From assembly GCF_030297135.1 (NCBI RefSeq), contig NZ_AP028065.1, positions 1,736,001-1,800,000 of the forward strand: a stretch of DNA of 64,000 nucleotides, read 5' to 3'. A program made the position numbers and the translations under genes. Below are positions 17,372 through 26,006 of this stretch, piece by piece; within the stretch, counting starts at the first letter, position 1, and each line of letters begins with the position of its first letter. Source of the DNA: Pseudoalteromonas apostichopi. Lineage in GTDB: Bacteria; Pseudomonadota; Gammaproteobacteria; Enterobacterales; Alteromonadaceae. The notes beneath the pieces are model-generated. The model was given only the letters and a program-made list of their open reading frames with translations. It did no database searches and was not told the DNA's origin.

Positions 17372-18466
17372 ATGAGTTTAAGTCATTTAAGCCTCAATAA
17401 TTTTCGGAATATTGAGGCGCTGACACTTGAGCCGGTTAATGGCATAAACATTATCTACGGCGAAAATGGCAGCGGAAAAACTAGTCTCCTTGAGGCGATT
17501 TATTTCCTTTCTCACGGTAAATCATTTCGTACCGCCAAACATAAAAATATCATTCAGCATCAACAAGACAAGTTTGTGATACATGGTCGAAAAGCACTAC
17601 ACGACTTGTCTATCCCAATTGGTATTAGTAAAAACCAAGCGGGTGAAACATCTTTAAAGATTCAGGGAAAAACGAGCCGTAAAATTTCTGAATTAGCGCA
17701 GCTAGTACCGGTGCAAGTTATTACACCTGAAAGCTATTCATTGTTTTTTGGTGGCCCAAAAGAGCGTAGAAAATTTCTCGATTTAGGATTGTTCCACGTG
17801 GAACATGACTTTTTTTATTTATGGCAGTCCTTTAATAAAGTACTGAAACAACGTAATGCTTTATTAAAAAGTAAACCTCGAGATTATTTCGAACAGATCA
17901 AGTTTTGGGATAAAGAATTTGTTAGACTAGCTGAACAAATAAATAATTTAAGAATCGCGTATATAAGTAGGTTTAAGCAGCAGTTTTTTGATAAAATGTG
18001 TGCAGAATTAACGCTTGTAAGCGATTTAGAAATTAACTTTCATGCGGGCTGGAAAGAGAGTGAAACGCTCTCAGAGGCGCTTGAGCAAAGCTTTGAACGT
18101 GATGCCAAACAAGGTTTCACAAGTAAGGGGCCGCATAAAGCTGATTTTAGTTTTAGTGTTTCTGGTAACAGTGTAGAAAATACATTTTCTCGTGGTCAAT
18201 TGAAGCTCTTGCTTTATGCGTTAAAAGTAACGCAAAATAGCTTAATTGAGTCAGAAACAGATAAGCAATCTATATTGCTAATAGATGACTTACCTTCAGA
18301 ACTGGGTGAAGATACAAAAGAAAAAGTGGGTCAGCTTTTGACTCATTGCGATTCGCAACTTTTTATCTCATCAATTTTATCTGAAAGTATTTCTGCTGTG
18401 GTGGAACCCATGCAACGAGAACTAAAAATGTTCCACGTGAAACATGGCAACCTAATAACAAGATAA
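17372..18466 (+). CDS. recF: recombination and repair protein RecF
   Basis: RecF is an SMC-like ATPase that loads RecA at gaps with RecO and RecR. The 364-residue protein has Walker A GENGSGKTS (residues 30-38), the SHGKSFRT segment, the ABC signature FSRGQLKLL and the Walker B LLIDDLPSEL. Two parS-like 16-base palindromes lie in its reading frame and encode LFHVEH and MFHVKH. It ends directly before the GTG that would start an extended gyrB frame. Confidence 0.97.
   Translation: MSLSHLSLNNFRNIEALTLEPVNGINIIYGENGSGKTSLLEAIYFLSHGKSFRTAKHKNIIQHQQDKFVIHGRKALHDLSIPIGISKNQAGETSLKIQGKTSRKISELAQLVPVQVITPESYSLFFGGPKERRKFLDLGLFHVEHDFFYLWQSFNKVLKQRNALLKSKPRDYFEQIKFWDKEFVRLAEQINNLRIAYISRFKQQFFDKMCAELTLVSDLEINFHAGWKESETLSEALEQSFERDAKQGFTSKGPHKADFSFSVSGNSVENTFSRGQLKLLLYALKVTQNSLIESETDKQSILLIDDLPSELGEDTKEKVGQLLTHCDSQLFISSILSESISAVVEPMQRELKMFHVKHGNLITR
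17790..17805. promoter_or_regulatory. parS: parS site 1 (ParB-binding) within recF
   Basis: TGTTCCACGTGGAACA is a perfect 16-base palindrome and a known chromosomal parS form. It lies inside the recF reading frame, 13 kb from oriC, where ParB (142-1053) would load. Confidence 0.92.
18429..18444 (+). promoter_or_regulatory. parS: parS site 2 (ParB-binding) at the end of recF
   Basis: TGTTCCACGTGAAACA equals the canonical parS consensus first defined in Bacillus subtilis. It is 639 bases from site 1 and 35 bases upstream of gyrB, still inside recF. Confidence 0.93.
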
Positions 18467-18478
18467 GTGGGATTAACC

Positions 18479-20905
18479 ATGTCTGAGAATTACGATTCGT
18501 CGAGTATTAAAGTACTTAAAGGATTAGACGCAGTAAGAAAGCGTCCAGGAATGTATATAGGGGACACCGATGACGGTACAGGCCTACACCACATGGTGTT
18601 TGAGGTTGTTGATAACTCTATCGATGAAGCCTTAGCTGGTCATTGTGATGATATTTTTGTAACGATTCACTTAGACGGTTCAGTCTCTGTAAGAGATAAC
18701 GGTCGTGGTATTCCTACATCTATTCACGAAGAAGAAGGTGTTTCTGCGGCTGAAGTTATCATGACGGTACTTCACGCTGGTGGTAAGTTCGATGATAACT
18801 CATATAAAGTATCGGGTGGCTTACACGGTGTAGGTGTTTCGGTTGTAAATGCGCTATCTGAAAAACTACAACTGACAATTCGTCGTGAAGGCAAAATTCA
18901 CCAACAAACTTATACTATGGGTGTACCAGATGCACCATTAGCTGTAATTGGTGATGCAACTGACACCGGTACTGAATTACGTTTTTGGCCAAGCGGTGAA
19001 ACATTCACTGACTTAAACTTCCACTACGATATTTTAGCAAAGCGTTTACGTGAGCTTTCGTTCTTAAACTCTGGTGTAAGTATCATTCTTACCGATGAGC
19101 GTGAAGAAGCTAAAAATGACCACTTTAAATATGAAGGTGGTATTCAGGCATTCGTAGAATATCTAAACCGTAACAAAACACCTGTACATAAAAGTGTTTT
19201 CCACTTTACTCATGAGCGTGAAGAAGACGGTATTAGTGTAGAAGTATCAATGCAGTGGAACGATGGTTTCCAAGAAAGCATTTATTGTTTTACAAACAAC
19301 ATTCCACAACGTGATGGTGGTACGCACTTAGCTGGCTTTAGAGCCGCATTAACGCGTACGCTAAATAACTACATGGAAAAAGAAGGCTTTAACAAAAAAG
19401 CGAAAACAACAAGCAATGCAACGGGTGATGACGCTCGTGAAGGCTTAACTGCAGTTGTAAGTGTTAAAGTACCTGATCCTAAGTTCTCATCACAAACTAA
19501 AGATAAACTAGTATCAAGTGAAGTGAAATCTGCTGTAGAGCAAGCAATGGCAGAAAAACTAACAGAGTTCTTATTAGAAAATCCTGTTGATGCTAAAACT
19601 GTTGTTGGCAAAATCATTGATGCAGCACGTGCACGTGAAGCAGCTCGTAAAGCGCGTGAAATGACACGTCGTAAAGGCGCAATGGATTTAGCCGGTTTAC
19701 CAGGTAAATTGGCTGATTGCCAAGAAAAAGATCCAGCACTTTCAGAACTATACATAGTGGAGGGTGACTCTGCAGGTGGTTCAGCTAAGCAGGGTCGTAA
19801 CCGCAAAAATCAAGCTATCTTGCCACTTAAAGGTAAGATTCTTAACGTTGAAAAAGCACGCTTTGATAAGATGCTTTCTTCGCAAGAAGTAGCGACATTA
19901 ATCACAGCATTAGGTTGTGGTATTGGTCGTGATGAATATGACCCAGAAAAGCTTCGTTATCATCGTATCATCATTATGACCGATGCGGACGTGGATGGTT
20001 CTCACATTCGTACCTTGCTACTGACTTTCTTCTACCGTCAAATGCCAGAGATTGTAGAAAAAGGCTTTATCTATATTGCGCAACCACCACTTTATAAAGT
20101 GAAAAAAGGTAAGCAAGAACGCTACATTAAAGATGACCCAGCGCTTGTTGATTACCTAACGTCATTAGCATTGAACAATGCTGCACTGTATACGAGTGAA
20201 GGTGCAACTGCACTTGAAGGTGAAGAATTAGAAAGAATTGTTCACGATTATCAAAATACAGTAAAAGTAATTGAACGTTTAAAACGTAAATATCCAAATT
20301 CGGTTATGGAACGTTTAATCTATCAAAGCGAAATTACAGAAGCTGATTTAGCAAATGAAGCAAAAGTAAAAGAGTGGACTAACACGCTTGTTGAAGACTT
20401 AATTGCACGCGATGAAGATGCAACTATTTTCCACGCGAGCACTGAGCACGATACAGAACGCAACATGTATTATCCTGTTGTGAATATTCGCCAACATGGT
20501 GTGGACAAAGCGCATGTATTGAACTTCGACTTCATTACATCTCGTGACTACAAACGCATTGCAGCGACAGGTGTTAACATTGCTAACTTACTTGAAGAAG
20601 GCGCATATATTCAACGTGGTGAGAAAACTCATGCTGTTGATAACTTTGTTGATGCATTAGAGTGGTTAATTAGTGAATCGAAACGTGGCCTTTATATCCA
20701 ACGCTATAAAGGACTAGGAGAGATGAACCCAGATCAACTTTGGGAAACCACCATGGACCCAGGCGCACGTCGTATGTTGAAAGTAACAATTGAAGATGCG
20801 GTTGCAGCTGACCAATTGTTCGCGACACTAATGGGTGACCAAGTTGAACCTCGTCGTGACTTCATTGAAACGAATGCACTACGTGTAGTTAACTTAGACG
20901 TGTAA
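18479..20905 (+). CDS. gyrB: DNA gyrase subunit B
   Basis: GyrB supplies the ATPase and part of the cleavage core of DNA gyrase, which introduces negative supercoils. The 808-residue protein has the GHKL ATPase motifs (VDNSIDEALAGH, DNGRGIPT, GGLHGVGVSVVNAL), the transducer domain, and the TOPRIM motif YIVEGDSAGGSAKQGR with the downstream DADVDGSHI. A GTG at 18467, directly after the recF stop, extends the frame by four codons. I chose ATG 18479 because MSENYDSSSIKVLKGLDA aligns with E. coli GyrB. The length suits the gammaproteobacterial form with its extra C-terminal insert. Confidence 0.98.
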   Translation: MSENYDSSSIKVLKGLDAVRKRPGMYIGDTDDGTGLHHMVFEVVDNSIDEALAGHCDDIFVTIHLDGSVSVRDNGRGIPTSIHEEEGVSAAEVIMTVLHAGGKFDDNSYKVSGGLHGVGVSVVNALSEKLQLTIRREGKIHQQTYTMGVPDAPLAVIGDATDTGTELRFWPSGETFTDLNFHYDILAKRLRELSFLNSGVSIILTDEREEAKNDHFKYEGGIQAFVEYLNRNKTPVHKSVFHFTHEREEDGISVEVSMQWNDGFQESIYCFTNNIPQRDGGTHLAGFRAALTRTLNNYMEKEGFNKKAKTTSNATGDDAREGLTAVVSVKVPDPKFSSQTKDKLVSSEVKSAVEQAMAEKLTEFLLENPVDAKTVVGKIIDAARAREAARKAREMTRRKGAMDLAGLPGKLADCQEKDPALSELYIVEGDSAGGSAKQGRNRKNQAILPLKGKILNVEKARFDKMLSSQEVATLITALGCGIGRDEYDPEKLRYHRIIIMTDADVDGSHIRTLLLTFFYRQMPEIVEKGFIYIAQPPLYKVKKGKQERYIKDDPALVDYLTSLALNNAALYTSEGATALEGEELERIVHDYQNTVKVIERLKRKYPNSVMERLIYQSEITEADLANEAKVKEWTNTLVEDLIARDEDATIFHASTEHDTERNMYYPVVNIRQHGVDKAHVLNFDFITSRDYKRIAATGVNIANLLEEGAYIQRGEKTHAVDNFVDALEWLISESKRGLYIQRYKGLGEMNPDQLWETTMDPGARRMLKVTIEDAVAADQLFATLMGDQVEPRRDFIETNALRVVNLDV

Positions 20906-20922
20906 AGTTAGAATTGATAATT

Positions 20923-20950
20923 AAAAAGGAGCCAACTGGCTCCTTTTTTT
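20923..20950 (+). terminator. terminator of the dnaA-dnaN-recF-gyrB operon
   Basis: The stem AAAAAGGAGCCA / TGGCTCCTTTTT with a 2-4 base loop and a long T-run lies 17 bases after the gyrB stop. Confidence 0.92.
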
Positions 20951-21047
20951 ATTGCTGAAAAAGCACAAACTGCTTAAAACCTTACTGCACACAAGGTATA
21001 CTGAGAGCAATTTTCAGACTAAACGCACCAGATACTATAAGCCAAAT

Positions 21048-21947
21048 ATGCAAAAATATGACGTTAAAACCTTCCAAGGTTTGATCCTGGCTTTACAGGA
21101 CTATTGGGCACAGCAAGGCTGTGTGATTGCTCAACCACTCGATATGGAAGTGGGAGCAGGGACATTTCATCCGTTAACTTTCTTAAAGTCGATTGGTCCA
21201 GAGCCAATGTCGAGCGCGTATGTTCAACCATGCCGTCGTCCAACTGATGGTCGTTATGGTGAAAACCCAAACCGCTTACAACATTACTACCAATTCCAAG
21301 TAGTATTAAAACCATCACCAGAGAACATCCAAGAGCTCTATTTAGGCTCTTTAGCTGCGGTAGGTATCGATACGCTAACTGACGAAGTTCGCTTCGTAGA
21401 AGACAACTGGGAGTCGCCTACATTAGGTGCTTGGGGTCTAGGTTGGGAAATCTGGTTGAACGGCATGGAAGTGACGCAGTTCACTTACTTCCAACAAGTA
21501 GGTGGCCTAGAGTGCTCACCAGTAACAGGTGAGATCACGTATGGTCTTGAGCGTTTAGCAATGTACATTCAGGGCGTAGATAGCATCTATGACCTTGTAT
21601 GGGCAGATGGTCCTATGGGTCGTGTCACATACGGTGATGTATTCCATCAAAATGAAGTAGAGCAATCGGCTTATAACTTCGAACAAGCGGATGTTGAGTT
21701 CTTATTTGCACAGTTTGATCACTGTGAAAAAGAAAGCGAAAAGCTAATTGAAGCAGGCTTACCATTACCAGCTTATGAGCAAGTAATGAAAGCATCACAT
21801 GCGTTTAACTTATTAGACGCTCGTCACGCTATCTCAGTAACAGAACGTCAACGTTATATCTTACGTGTTCGTGCTTTATCTAAAGCATGTGCGCAAAGTT
21901 ACTATGATGCCCGTGAAGCTCTTGGTTTCCCGCTTTGTAAGGATTAA
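21048..21947 (+). CDS. glyQ: glycine--tRNA ligase alpha subunit
   Basis: GlyQ carries the class II active site of the tetrameric bacterial glycyl-tRNA synthetase. The 299-residue protein begins MQKYDVKTFQGLILALQDYW, matching the family start. An in-frame extension back to 20952 is rejected because it overlaps the gyrB terminator region and has no conserved content. Motifs include CVIAQPLDMEVGAGTFHP, PCRRPTDGRYGENPNR and QQVGGLECSPVTGEITYGLERLAMY. glyS follows after 8 bases. Confidence 0.97.
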   Translation: MQKYDVKTFQGLILALQDYWAQQGCVIAQPLDMEVGAGTFHPLTFLKSIGPEPMSSAYVQPCRRPTDGRYGENPNRLQHYYQFQVVLKPSPENIQELYLGSLAAVGIDTLTDEVRFVEDNWESPTLGAWGLGWEIWLNGMEVTQFTYFQQVGGLECSPVTGEITYGLERLAMYIQGVDSIYDLVWADGPMGRVTYGDVFHQNEVEQSAYNFEQADVEFLFAQFDHCEKESEKLIEAGLPLPAYEQVMKASHAFNLLDARHAISVTERQRYILRVRALSKACAQSYYDAREALGFPLCKD

Positions 21948-21955
21948 GAATTAGC

Positions 21956-24025
21956 ATGTCAGCAGAAAATTTATTAGTAGAAATTGGCACTGAAGAGTTG
22001 CCACCGAAAGCACTTCGTAAACTTGCTGAGTCGTTTGCTGAGAACTTAGCAGCTGAGCTTGCAAGCTTAGAATTAGCTCATCAAGGCGTTAATTGGTACG
22101 CATCACCACGTCGTTTAGGTTTACGTGTTACTGCACTTGAAGCTAAACAAAGTGATAAGGTTGTAGAAAAGCGCGGCCCTGCAGTAGCAGCGGCTTTTGA
22201 CGCAGATGGCAACCCAACTAAAGCCGCAATGGGTTGGGCTCGTGGTTGTGGCATCGATGTAAGCGACGCACAAACGCTAGAAACAGATAAAGGTGCTTGG
22301 TTATTACACAAAGCACAGGTTGAAGGTCAAGCAACTACCTCGCTTATGAGCGATGCTGTAAACAAAGCGCTTGCTAAATTACCTATCCCTAAACCAATGC
22401 GTTGGGGTGCAAATAAAACACAATTTATCCGCCCAGTGCACACTGCGACTATTTTATTTGGTAGCACGCTAATCGAAGGTGAAATCCTTGGTAAGCAAGT
22501 TGGCAACCAATTACAAGGTCACCGTTTCCATCATCCAGAAAAAGTAACAATTAACCACGCAGATGACGTGTTTGATGTTCTTAAATCTGCTTATGTTGTC
22601 GCTGACTTCGAAACACGTAAAGCACAAATTCGTGAACAGATTGAAGCTGCAGCAACAGCTGTAAATGCAAAAGTAGCGATGGATGAAGACTTACTGGAAG
22701 AAGTAACATCTCTTGTTGAGTGGCCAGTAACATTAACAGCAACATTTGAAGAAGCCTTCTTAGATGTCCCTTCAGAAGCGCTTATCTATACTATGAAGGA
22801 CGACCAAAAATACTTCCCGTTATTAGACCAAGACGGCAACTTACTTAACAAGTTCCTATTTGTTTCTAATATCGAAAGTAAAGATCCAAGCGTGGTAATT
22901 GCTGGTAACGAAAAGGTGGTTCGTCCACGTTTAGCTGATGCGCAATTCTTCTATGAAACTGATAAGAAGAAAACGCTAGAGAGCCGTTTAGAATCGCTTG
23001 ATACTGTTTTATTCCAAAAGCAATTGGGTACGTTAAAAGACAAATCTGAGCGTATCAGTGAACTTGCAGGTTACATTGCGGAGCAATTAGGTGCCGATGC
23101 CGAGCTGGCTAAGCGTGCAGGTTTATTAAGTAAAACAGACTTAATGACCGAAATGGTGATGGAGTTTACCGACGTACAAGGTGTAATGGGTATGCATTAT
23201 GCTCGTCACGACGGTGAAGCCGAAGAAGTTGCACTAGCGCAAAATGAACAATATATGCCTCGCTTCGCGGGTGATAATTTACCAACCAATGTGATCAGCT
23301 GTGCAGTAGCAATTGCTGATAAGTTTGATACGCTGGTGGGTATTTTTGGTATTGGTCAAGCGCCAAAAGGCGACAAAGACCCATTTGCACTTCGCCGTGC
23401 AGCGATTGGTGCATTACGCATTATGGTTGAAAAATCATTACCGCTAGATATTTTAGATCTAGTTGCTAAGTCACAAACGCTATTCGGCGAGAAGCTAACA
23501 AACCTAAACGTATCAACAGATGTGTTTGAGTTTATGCTAGGTCGTTTCCGCGCCTGGTACCAAGATGAAGGTATCGAAGTTGATGTGATCCAAGCTGTGC
23601 TAGCTCGTCGTCCAACTAAACCAGTTGATTTTGACCGTCGTGTTAAAGCGGTAAGTCACTTCCGTACATTAGAGGCTGCAGAAGCGCTTGCAGCAGCAAA
23701 TAAACGCGTAAGCAATATTCTGGCTAAGAATGACATCACAACACAAGGTGATGTAAATGAGAGCCTATTAAGCGATGATGCAGAAAAAGTATTAGCGTCG
23801 CATGTTGCGAAGTTTGCAACTGAGCTTGCACCTCTATATGCAAATGGTGATTACCAAGAAGCATTGTCACAACTTGCGGGTATCCGTGAGAGTGTTGATA
23901 ATTTCTTCGATAATGTCATGGTAATGGCCGATGACGAAGCAGTTAAACAAAACCGTTTAGCATTGTTAAGCCAACTAAGCCGTCTGTTTTTAGATATTGC
24001 TGATATCTCTGTACTTCAGAAGTAA
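21956..24025 (+). CDS. glyS: glycine--tRNA ligase beta subunit
   Basis: GlyS recognises and binds tRNA-Gly for the alpha subunit. The 689-residue length matches the family. It starts with LLVEIGTEELPPKAL, and contains KRGPAVAAAFDADGNPTKAA, MRWGANKTQFIRPVHTATIL, YTMKDDQKYFPL and the HD-like/anticodon-binding C-terminal region with DKFDTLVGIFGIGQAPKGDKDPFALRR. It ends just before a strong terminator. Confidence 0.97.
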   Translation: MSAENLLVEIGTEELPPKALRKLAESFAENLAAELASLELAHQGVNWYASPRRLGLRVTALEAKQSDKVVEKRGPAVAAAFDADGNPTKAAMGWARGCGIDVSDAQTLETDKGAWLLHKAQVEGQATTSLMSDAVNKALAKLPIPKPMRWGANKTQFIRPVHTATILFGSTLIEGEILGKQVGNQLQGHRFHHPEKVTINHADDVFDVLKSAYVVADFETRKAQIREQIEAAATAVNAKVAMDEDLLEEVTSLVEWPVTLTATFEEAFLDVPSEALIYTMKDDQKYFPLLDQDGNLLNKFLFVSNIESKDPSVVIAGNEKVVRPRLADAQFFYETDKKKTLESRLESLDTVLFQKQLGTLKDKSERISELAGYIAEQLGADAELAKRAGLLSKTDLMTEMVMEFTDVQGVMGMHYARHDGEAEEVALAQNEQYMPRFAGDNLPTNVISCAVAIADKFDTLVGIFGIGQAPKGDKDPFALRRAAIGALRIMVEKSLPLDILDLVAKSQTLFGEKLTNLNVSTDVFEFMLGRFRAWYQDEGIEVDVIQAVLARRPTKPVDFDRRVKAVSHFRTLEAAEALAAANKRVSNILAKNDITTQGDVNESLLSDDAEKVLASHVAKFATELAPLYANGDYQEALSQLAGIRESVDNFFDNVMVMADDEAVKQNRLALLSQLSRLFLDIADISVLQK

Positions 24026-24041
24026 GCAGTAGCCAATTAAT

Positions 24042-24068
24042 AAAAGCCAGCTCAGTGCTGGCTTTTTT
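24042..24068 (+). terminator. terminator of glyQS
   Basis: The AAAAGCCAGC / GCTGGCTTTTTT hairpin with a 5-base loop and a T-run lies 17 bases after the glyS stop. The next gene starts 19 bases further on. Confidence 0.9.
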
Positions 24069-24086
24069 GTAGCATAAGGAATAGTA

Positions 24087-24536
24087 ATGAAACGTGTAAT
24101 TACTTTAGCATTAGCAGGCTTATTAACAGCCTGTTCTAGCCAAATGCAAATGCCAAGCATCGATGATATTCTGCTAAGCAAAGACCTTGACCGTACTATG
24201 TATTTACGTGGTGACTTTACCTTGTGGGATGCCGAACCTCAGTATCAATTAGAGCAAGTTGCACCAGGTATATTCCAAACCGAAGTTAAGTTTTCAACAC
24301 CTGGTAAGGTTTATGAATTCAAAATAGCGGATGCTGATTTTAGCGAAGGCTATAACTGCGGTTACAGTGATATGGACCCTGCAGGGCAATCATTGGTTTT
24401 AGGCCAAGCTGCCAATGCCGACTGTAATACTATCTACAATTATTTCAGCTTTAAACCCGCTGCAAAAGGTATGTATGTAGTGAGTTTTGATTATCGTAAC
24501 AGTAATCAACCAAAAGTGACGGTAACCCGAAAGTAA
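24087..24536 (+). CDS. lipoprotein with starch-binding/E-set-like fold
   Basis: The 149-residue protein has a lipoprotein signal peptide with lipobox LTAC (Cys16), so it should be lipid-anchored. The mature part (MYLRGDFTLWDAEPQYQLEQ, then GIFQTEVKF and KVYEFKIADADFSEGYNCG) looks like the small beta-sandwich E-set/CBM48-type modules that bind glucans, but the ligand is not certain. Two cysteines may form a disulfide. Its last 28 codons recur downstream at 24670-24753, and the stop is followed by the REP palindromes of this locus. Confidence 0.75.
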   Translation: MKRVITLALAGLLTACSSQMQMPSIDDILLSKDLDRTMYLRGDFTLWDAEPQYQLEQVAPGIFQTEVKFSTPGKVYEFKIADADFSEGYNCGYSDMDPAGQSLVLGQAANADCNTIYNYFSFKPAAKGMYVVSFDYRNSNQPKVTVTRK

Positions 24537-24552
24537 AGCTCTGTGCTGGTAG

Positions 24553-24579
24553 GTTGGGTAGAGCGGAGCGAAACCCAAC
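24553..24579 (-). repeat. REP palindrome copy 1
   Basis: GTTGGGT, 13 bases, then ACCCAAC. This copy is in the reverse orientation (loop AGAGCGGAGCGAA). It starts 17 bases after the lipoprotein stop. Confidence 0.85.
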
Positions 24580-24632
24580 GCATACACTGCAACGAATTAG
24601 CTATCGGGAGGGTTTGATTTGCCAGCAATCAC

Positions 24633-24659
24633 GTTGGGTTTCGTTGCTCTCAACCCAAC
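24633..24659 (+). repeat. REP palindrome copy 2
   Basis: Same 27-base frame (GTTGGGT-N13-ACCCAAC) in the forward orientation, loop TTCGTTGCTCTCA. It is paired head-to-head with copy 1. Confidence 0.85.
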
Positions 24660-24669
24660 CTACGTACTC

Positions 24670-24753
24670 AAACCCGCTGCAAAAGGCGAGTATGTAGTGA
24701 GCTTCGATTACCGCAATAGCAATCAACCAAAAGTGACAGCAACTCGGAAGTAA
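24670..24753 (+). pseudogene. 3' remnant of a second copy of the lipoprotein gene
   Basis: These 84 bases align without gaps to the last 28 codons, including the stop, of the lipoprotein gene at 24453-24536. There are 13 base differences. Ten are synonymous third-position changes, and only two codons change the residue (Met to Glu, Val to Ala). There is no start codon, signal peptide or 5' part. The pattern says the fragment comes from a related gene that was itself under protein-level selection before its 5' part was lost. Confidence 0.8.
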
Positions 24754-24769
24754 AGCTCTGCGCTGGTAG

Positions 24770-24796
24770 GTTGGGTAGAGCGGAGCGAAACCCAAC
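24770..24796 (-). repeat. REP palindrome copy 3
   Basis: Identical in its 27 bases to copy 1 and in the same orientation, following the gene remnant just as copy 1 follows the intact gene. The flanking bases from the stop codon onward also agree with copy 1 except for one base. Confidence 0.85.
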
Positions 24797-24881
24797 GCAT
24801 ACACTCACCTTGAAGATTAGCTGGCGTATCTAACTCTGCAACGGATTAATTATCGGGAGTGTTGGATTTGCTAGCAATCAC

Positions 24882-24908
24882 GTTGGGTTTCGTTGCTCTC
24901 AACACAAC
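24882..24908 (+). repeat. REP palindrome copy 4, one arm mutated
   Basis: GTTGGGT-N13-ACACAAC: one mismatch in the right arm. It has the same loop as copy 2 and the same upstream context (TATCGGGAG...GCAATCAC), so it is the second copy of a duplicated unit. Confidence 0.8.
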
Positions 24909-24953
24909 CTACACTGATTAGGCTAGCGTTAGAACAAAGCGCCAGCCTTCTCA

Positions 24954-25478
24954 TCAATCTTCATATAGATTAAGTGCGATATCTAACTCATCATCTGACA
25001 AATTAAAAACAGATGACTTACTCAATTTCCTATAAGACGAAAATGGCCAGTCTTCAACTTGATTCACGTATTTATGTTTTACAGGGTTGAAGTAAATATA
25101 ATTAATATGGTTCATTAGGTCTTGCTCGTCCTTTATATAATGCTCCCAATACCGTCTCTGCCAAATACCTCGTTCACATTTCTGAATGCGGCTAGGCGAT
25201 TTATGCTCGCAATTATTTAGTTGTCTAGAAAAATTAGACTTAATTAATCGCCACCGTTTTGAATAATCACAATCCCCAACGGGTAGTTGCCAAATAGCGT
25301 GTAAGTGATCTGGAAGAATGACAATGGCAAGCGTTTTAAAAGGGTGTGACTTAGCCACACTTTTATAAGCTGAACGTAGCAGAGTGATGTTTGAAGTTAA
25401 AAGTGCTGAGTTTCTTTGCGCAATCGCTAGAGTAAAGAAATAGGTGCCCCCGGGGATTAATACTCTTCTGTATCGCAT
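24954..25478 (-). CDS. REP-associated tyrosine transposase (RAYT, TnpA-REP)
   Basis: The 174-residue protein belongs to the Y1 HUH endonuclease family (IS200/IS605-like) domesticated to act on REP palindromes. The N-terminal RYRRVLIPGGTYFFTLAI, the metal-binding HUH-type HLH in LPDHLHAIWQLP (His58, His60), RGIWQRRYWEHYI and the catalytic-tyrosine helix with NHINYIYFNPVKHKYV are all present. It appears intact. It lies between REP copies 4 and 5, the arrangement expected of a RAYT that recognises them. No IS200-type terminal inverted repeats are seen, so it does not look like a free insertion sequence. Confidence 0.93.
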   Translation of the reverse strand: MRYRRVLIPGGTYFFTLAIAQRNSALLTSNITLLRSAYKSVAKSHPFKTLAIVILPDHLHAIWQLPVGDCDYSKRWRLIKSNFSRQLNNCEHKSPSRIQKCERGIWQRRYWEHYIKDEQDLMNHINYIYFNPVKHKYVNQVEDWPFSSYRKLSKSSVFNLSDDELDIALNLYED

Positions 25479-25575
25479 ACATTCATCCTTGAATGTTAAA
25501 TGATAAGAGTAGTTTAATTTCGATTAAAAGTTGAACTTCACGAACTTTAATTTGTTGCTATCATCCTTCAGTTAC

Positions 25576-25602
25576 GTTGGGTTTCGCTTCGCTCTACCCA
25601 AC
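25576..25602 (+). repeat. REP palindrome copy 5
   Basis: GTTGGGT-N13-ACCCAAC with loop TTCGCTTCGCTCT, followed by CTACGAGCTCG. It lies upstream of the RAYT and just beyond the end of tusA. Confidence 0.85.
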
Positions 25603-25613
25603 CTACGAGCTCG

Positions 25614-25853
25614 TTACAACCCTTTCTTTAACAAGTATCGATACGGTGCTTGTTCTACATCTTTAGCCAGAAGTGTGTGATCCATAAAAGTACAAAAGCT
25701 TGGAATATCACGGGTAGTTGATGGGTCATCGGCGATGATAAGCAATGTTTCACCATCTTTCATTTTACGCACTGCGCCACGCACCATCATGACAGGTTCT
25801 GGACAACGAAGGCCAAGTGCATCTAATTGGTGATCGGGATTATCAAAACTCAT
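25614..25853 (-). CDS. tusA: sulfur carrier protein TusA
   Basis: TusA accepts persulfide sulfur from IscS and passes it to the TusBCD relay for 2-thiouridine synthesis at tRNA position 34. The 79-residue protein has the signature LDALGLRCPEPVMMVR with the catalytic cysteine, then GETLLIIADDPSTTRDIPSFCTFM. An upstream in-frame start (25880) exists. I chose 25853 because it aligns with E. coli TusA and has AAGG 9 bases upstream. Confidence 0.95.
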   Translation of the reverse strand: MSFDNPDHQLDALGLRCPEPVMMVRGAVRKMKDGETLLIIADDPSTTRDIPSFCTFMDHTLLAKDVEQAPYRYLLKKGL

Positions 25854-25943
25854 GGCTGACCTTTTGAATGAAAGAGACAATTAATAAGCGGCTATTTTAA
25901 CTTTCTATTGCCGCCTGTTTCAATAACCTAAAGCAAAGCAAAT

Positions 25944-25981
25944 AAAAAAGGCGCACTGAGCAAATCAGTGCGCCTTTTTAT
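25944..25981 (-). terminator. terminator of fadBA
   Basis: AAAAAAGGCGCACTGA / TCAGTGCGCCTTTTT with a 5-base loop. Read on the minus strand it follows the fadA stop by about 26 bases. It can also act on the opposite strand. Confidence 0.9.
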
Positions 25982-26006
25982 CACCAAGATGTTTGGTGTG
26001 AGCTCG

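Noticed and set aside
19369..19806. A 145-residue frame antisense to gyrB
   Set aside because: It mirrors the codon pattern of gyrB and has no homology I can recognise.
24553..25602. CRISPR-like repeats near the transposase
   Set aside because: The palindromes alternate in orientation, have irregular spacing and surround a transposase, so they are REP elements.
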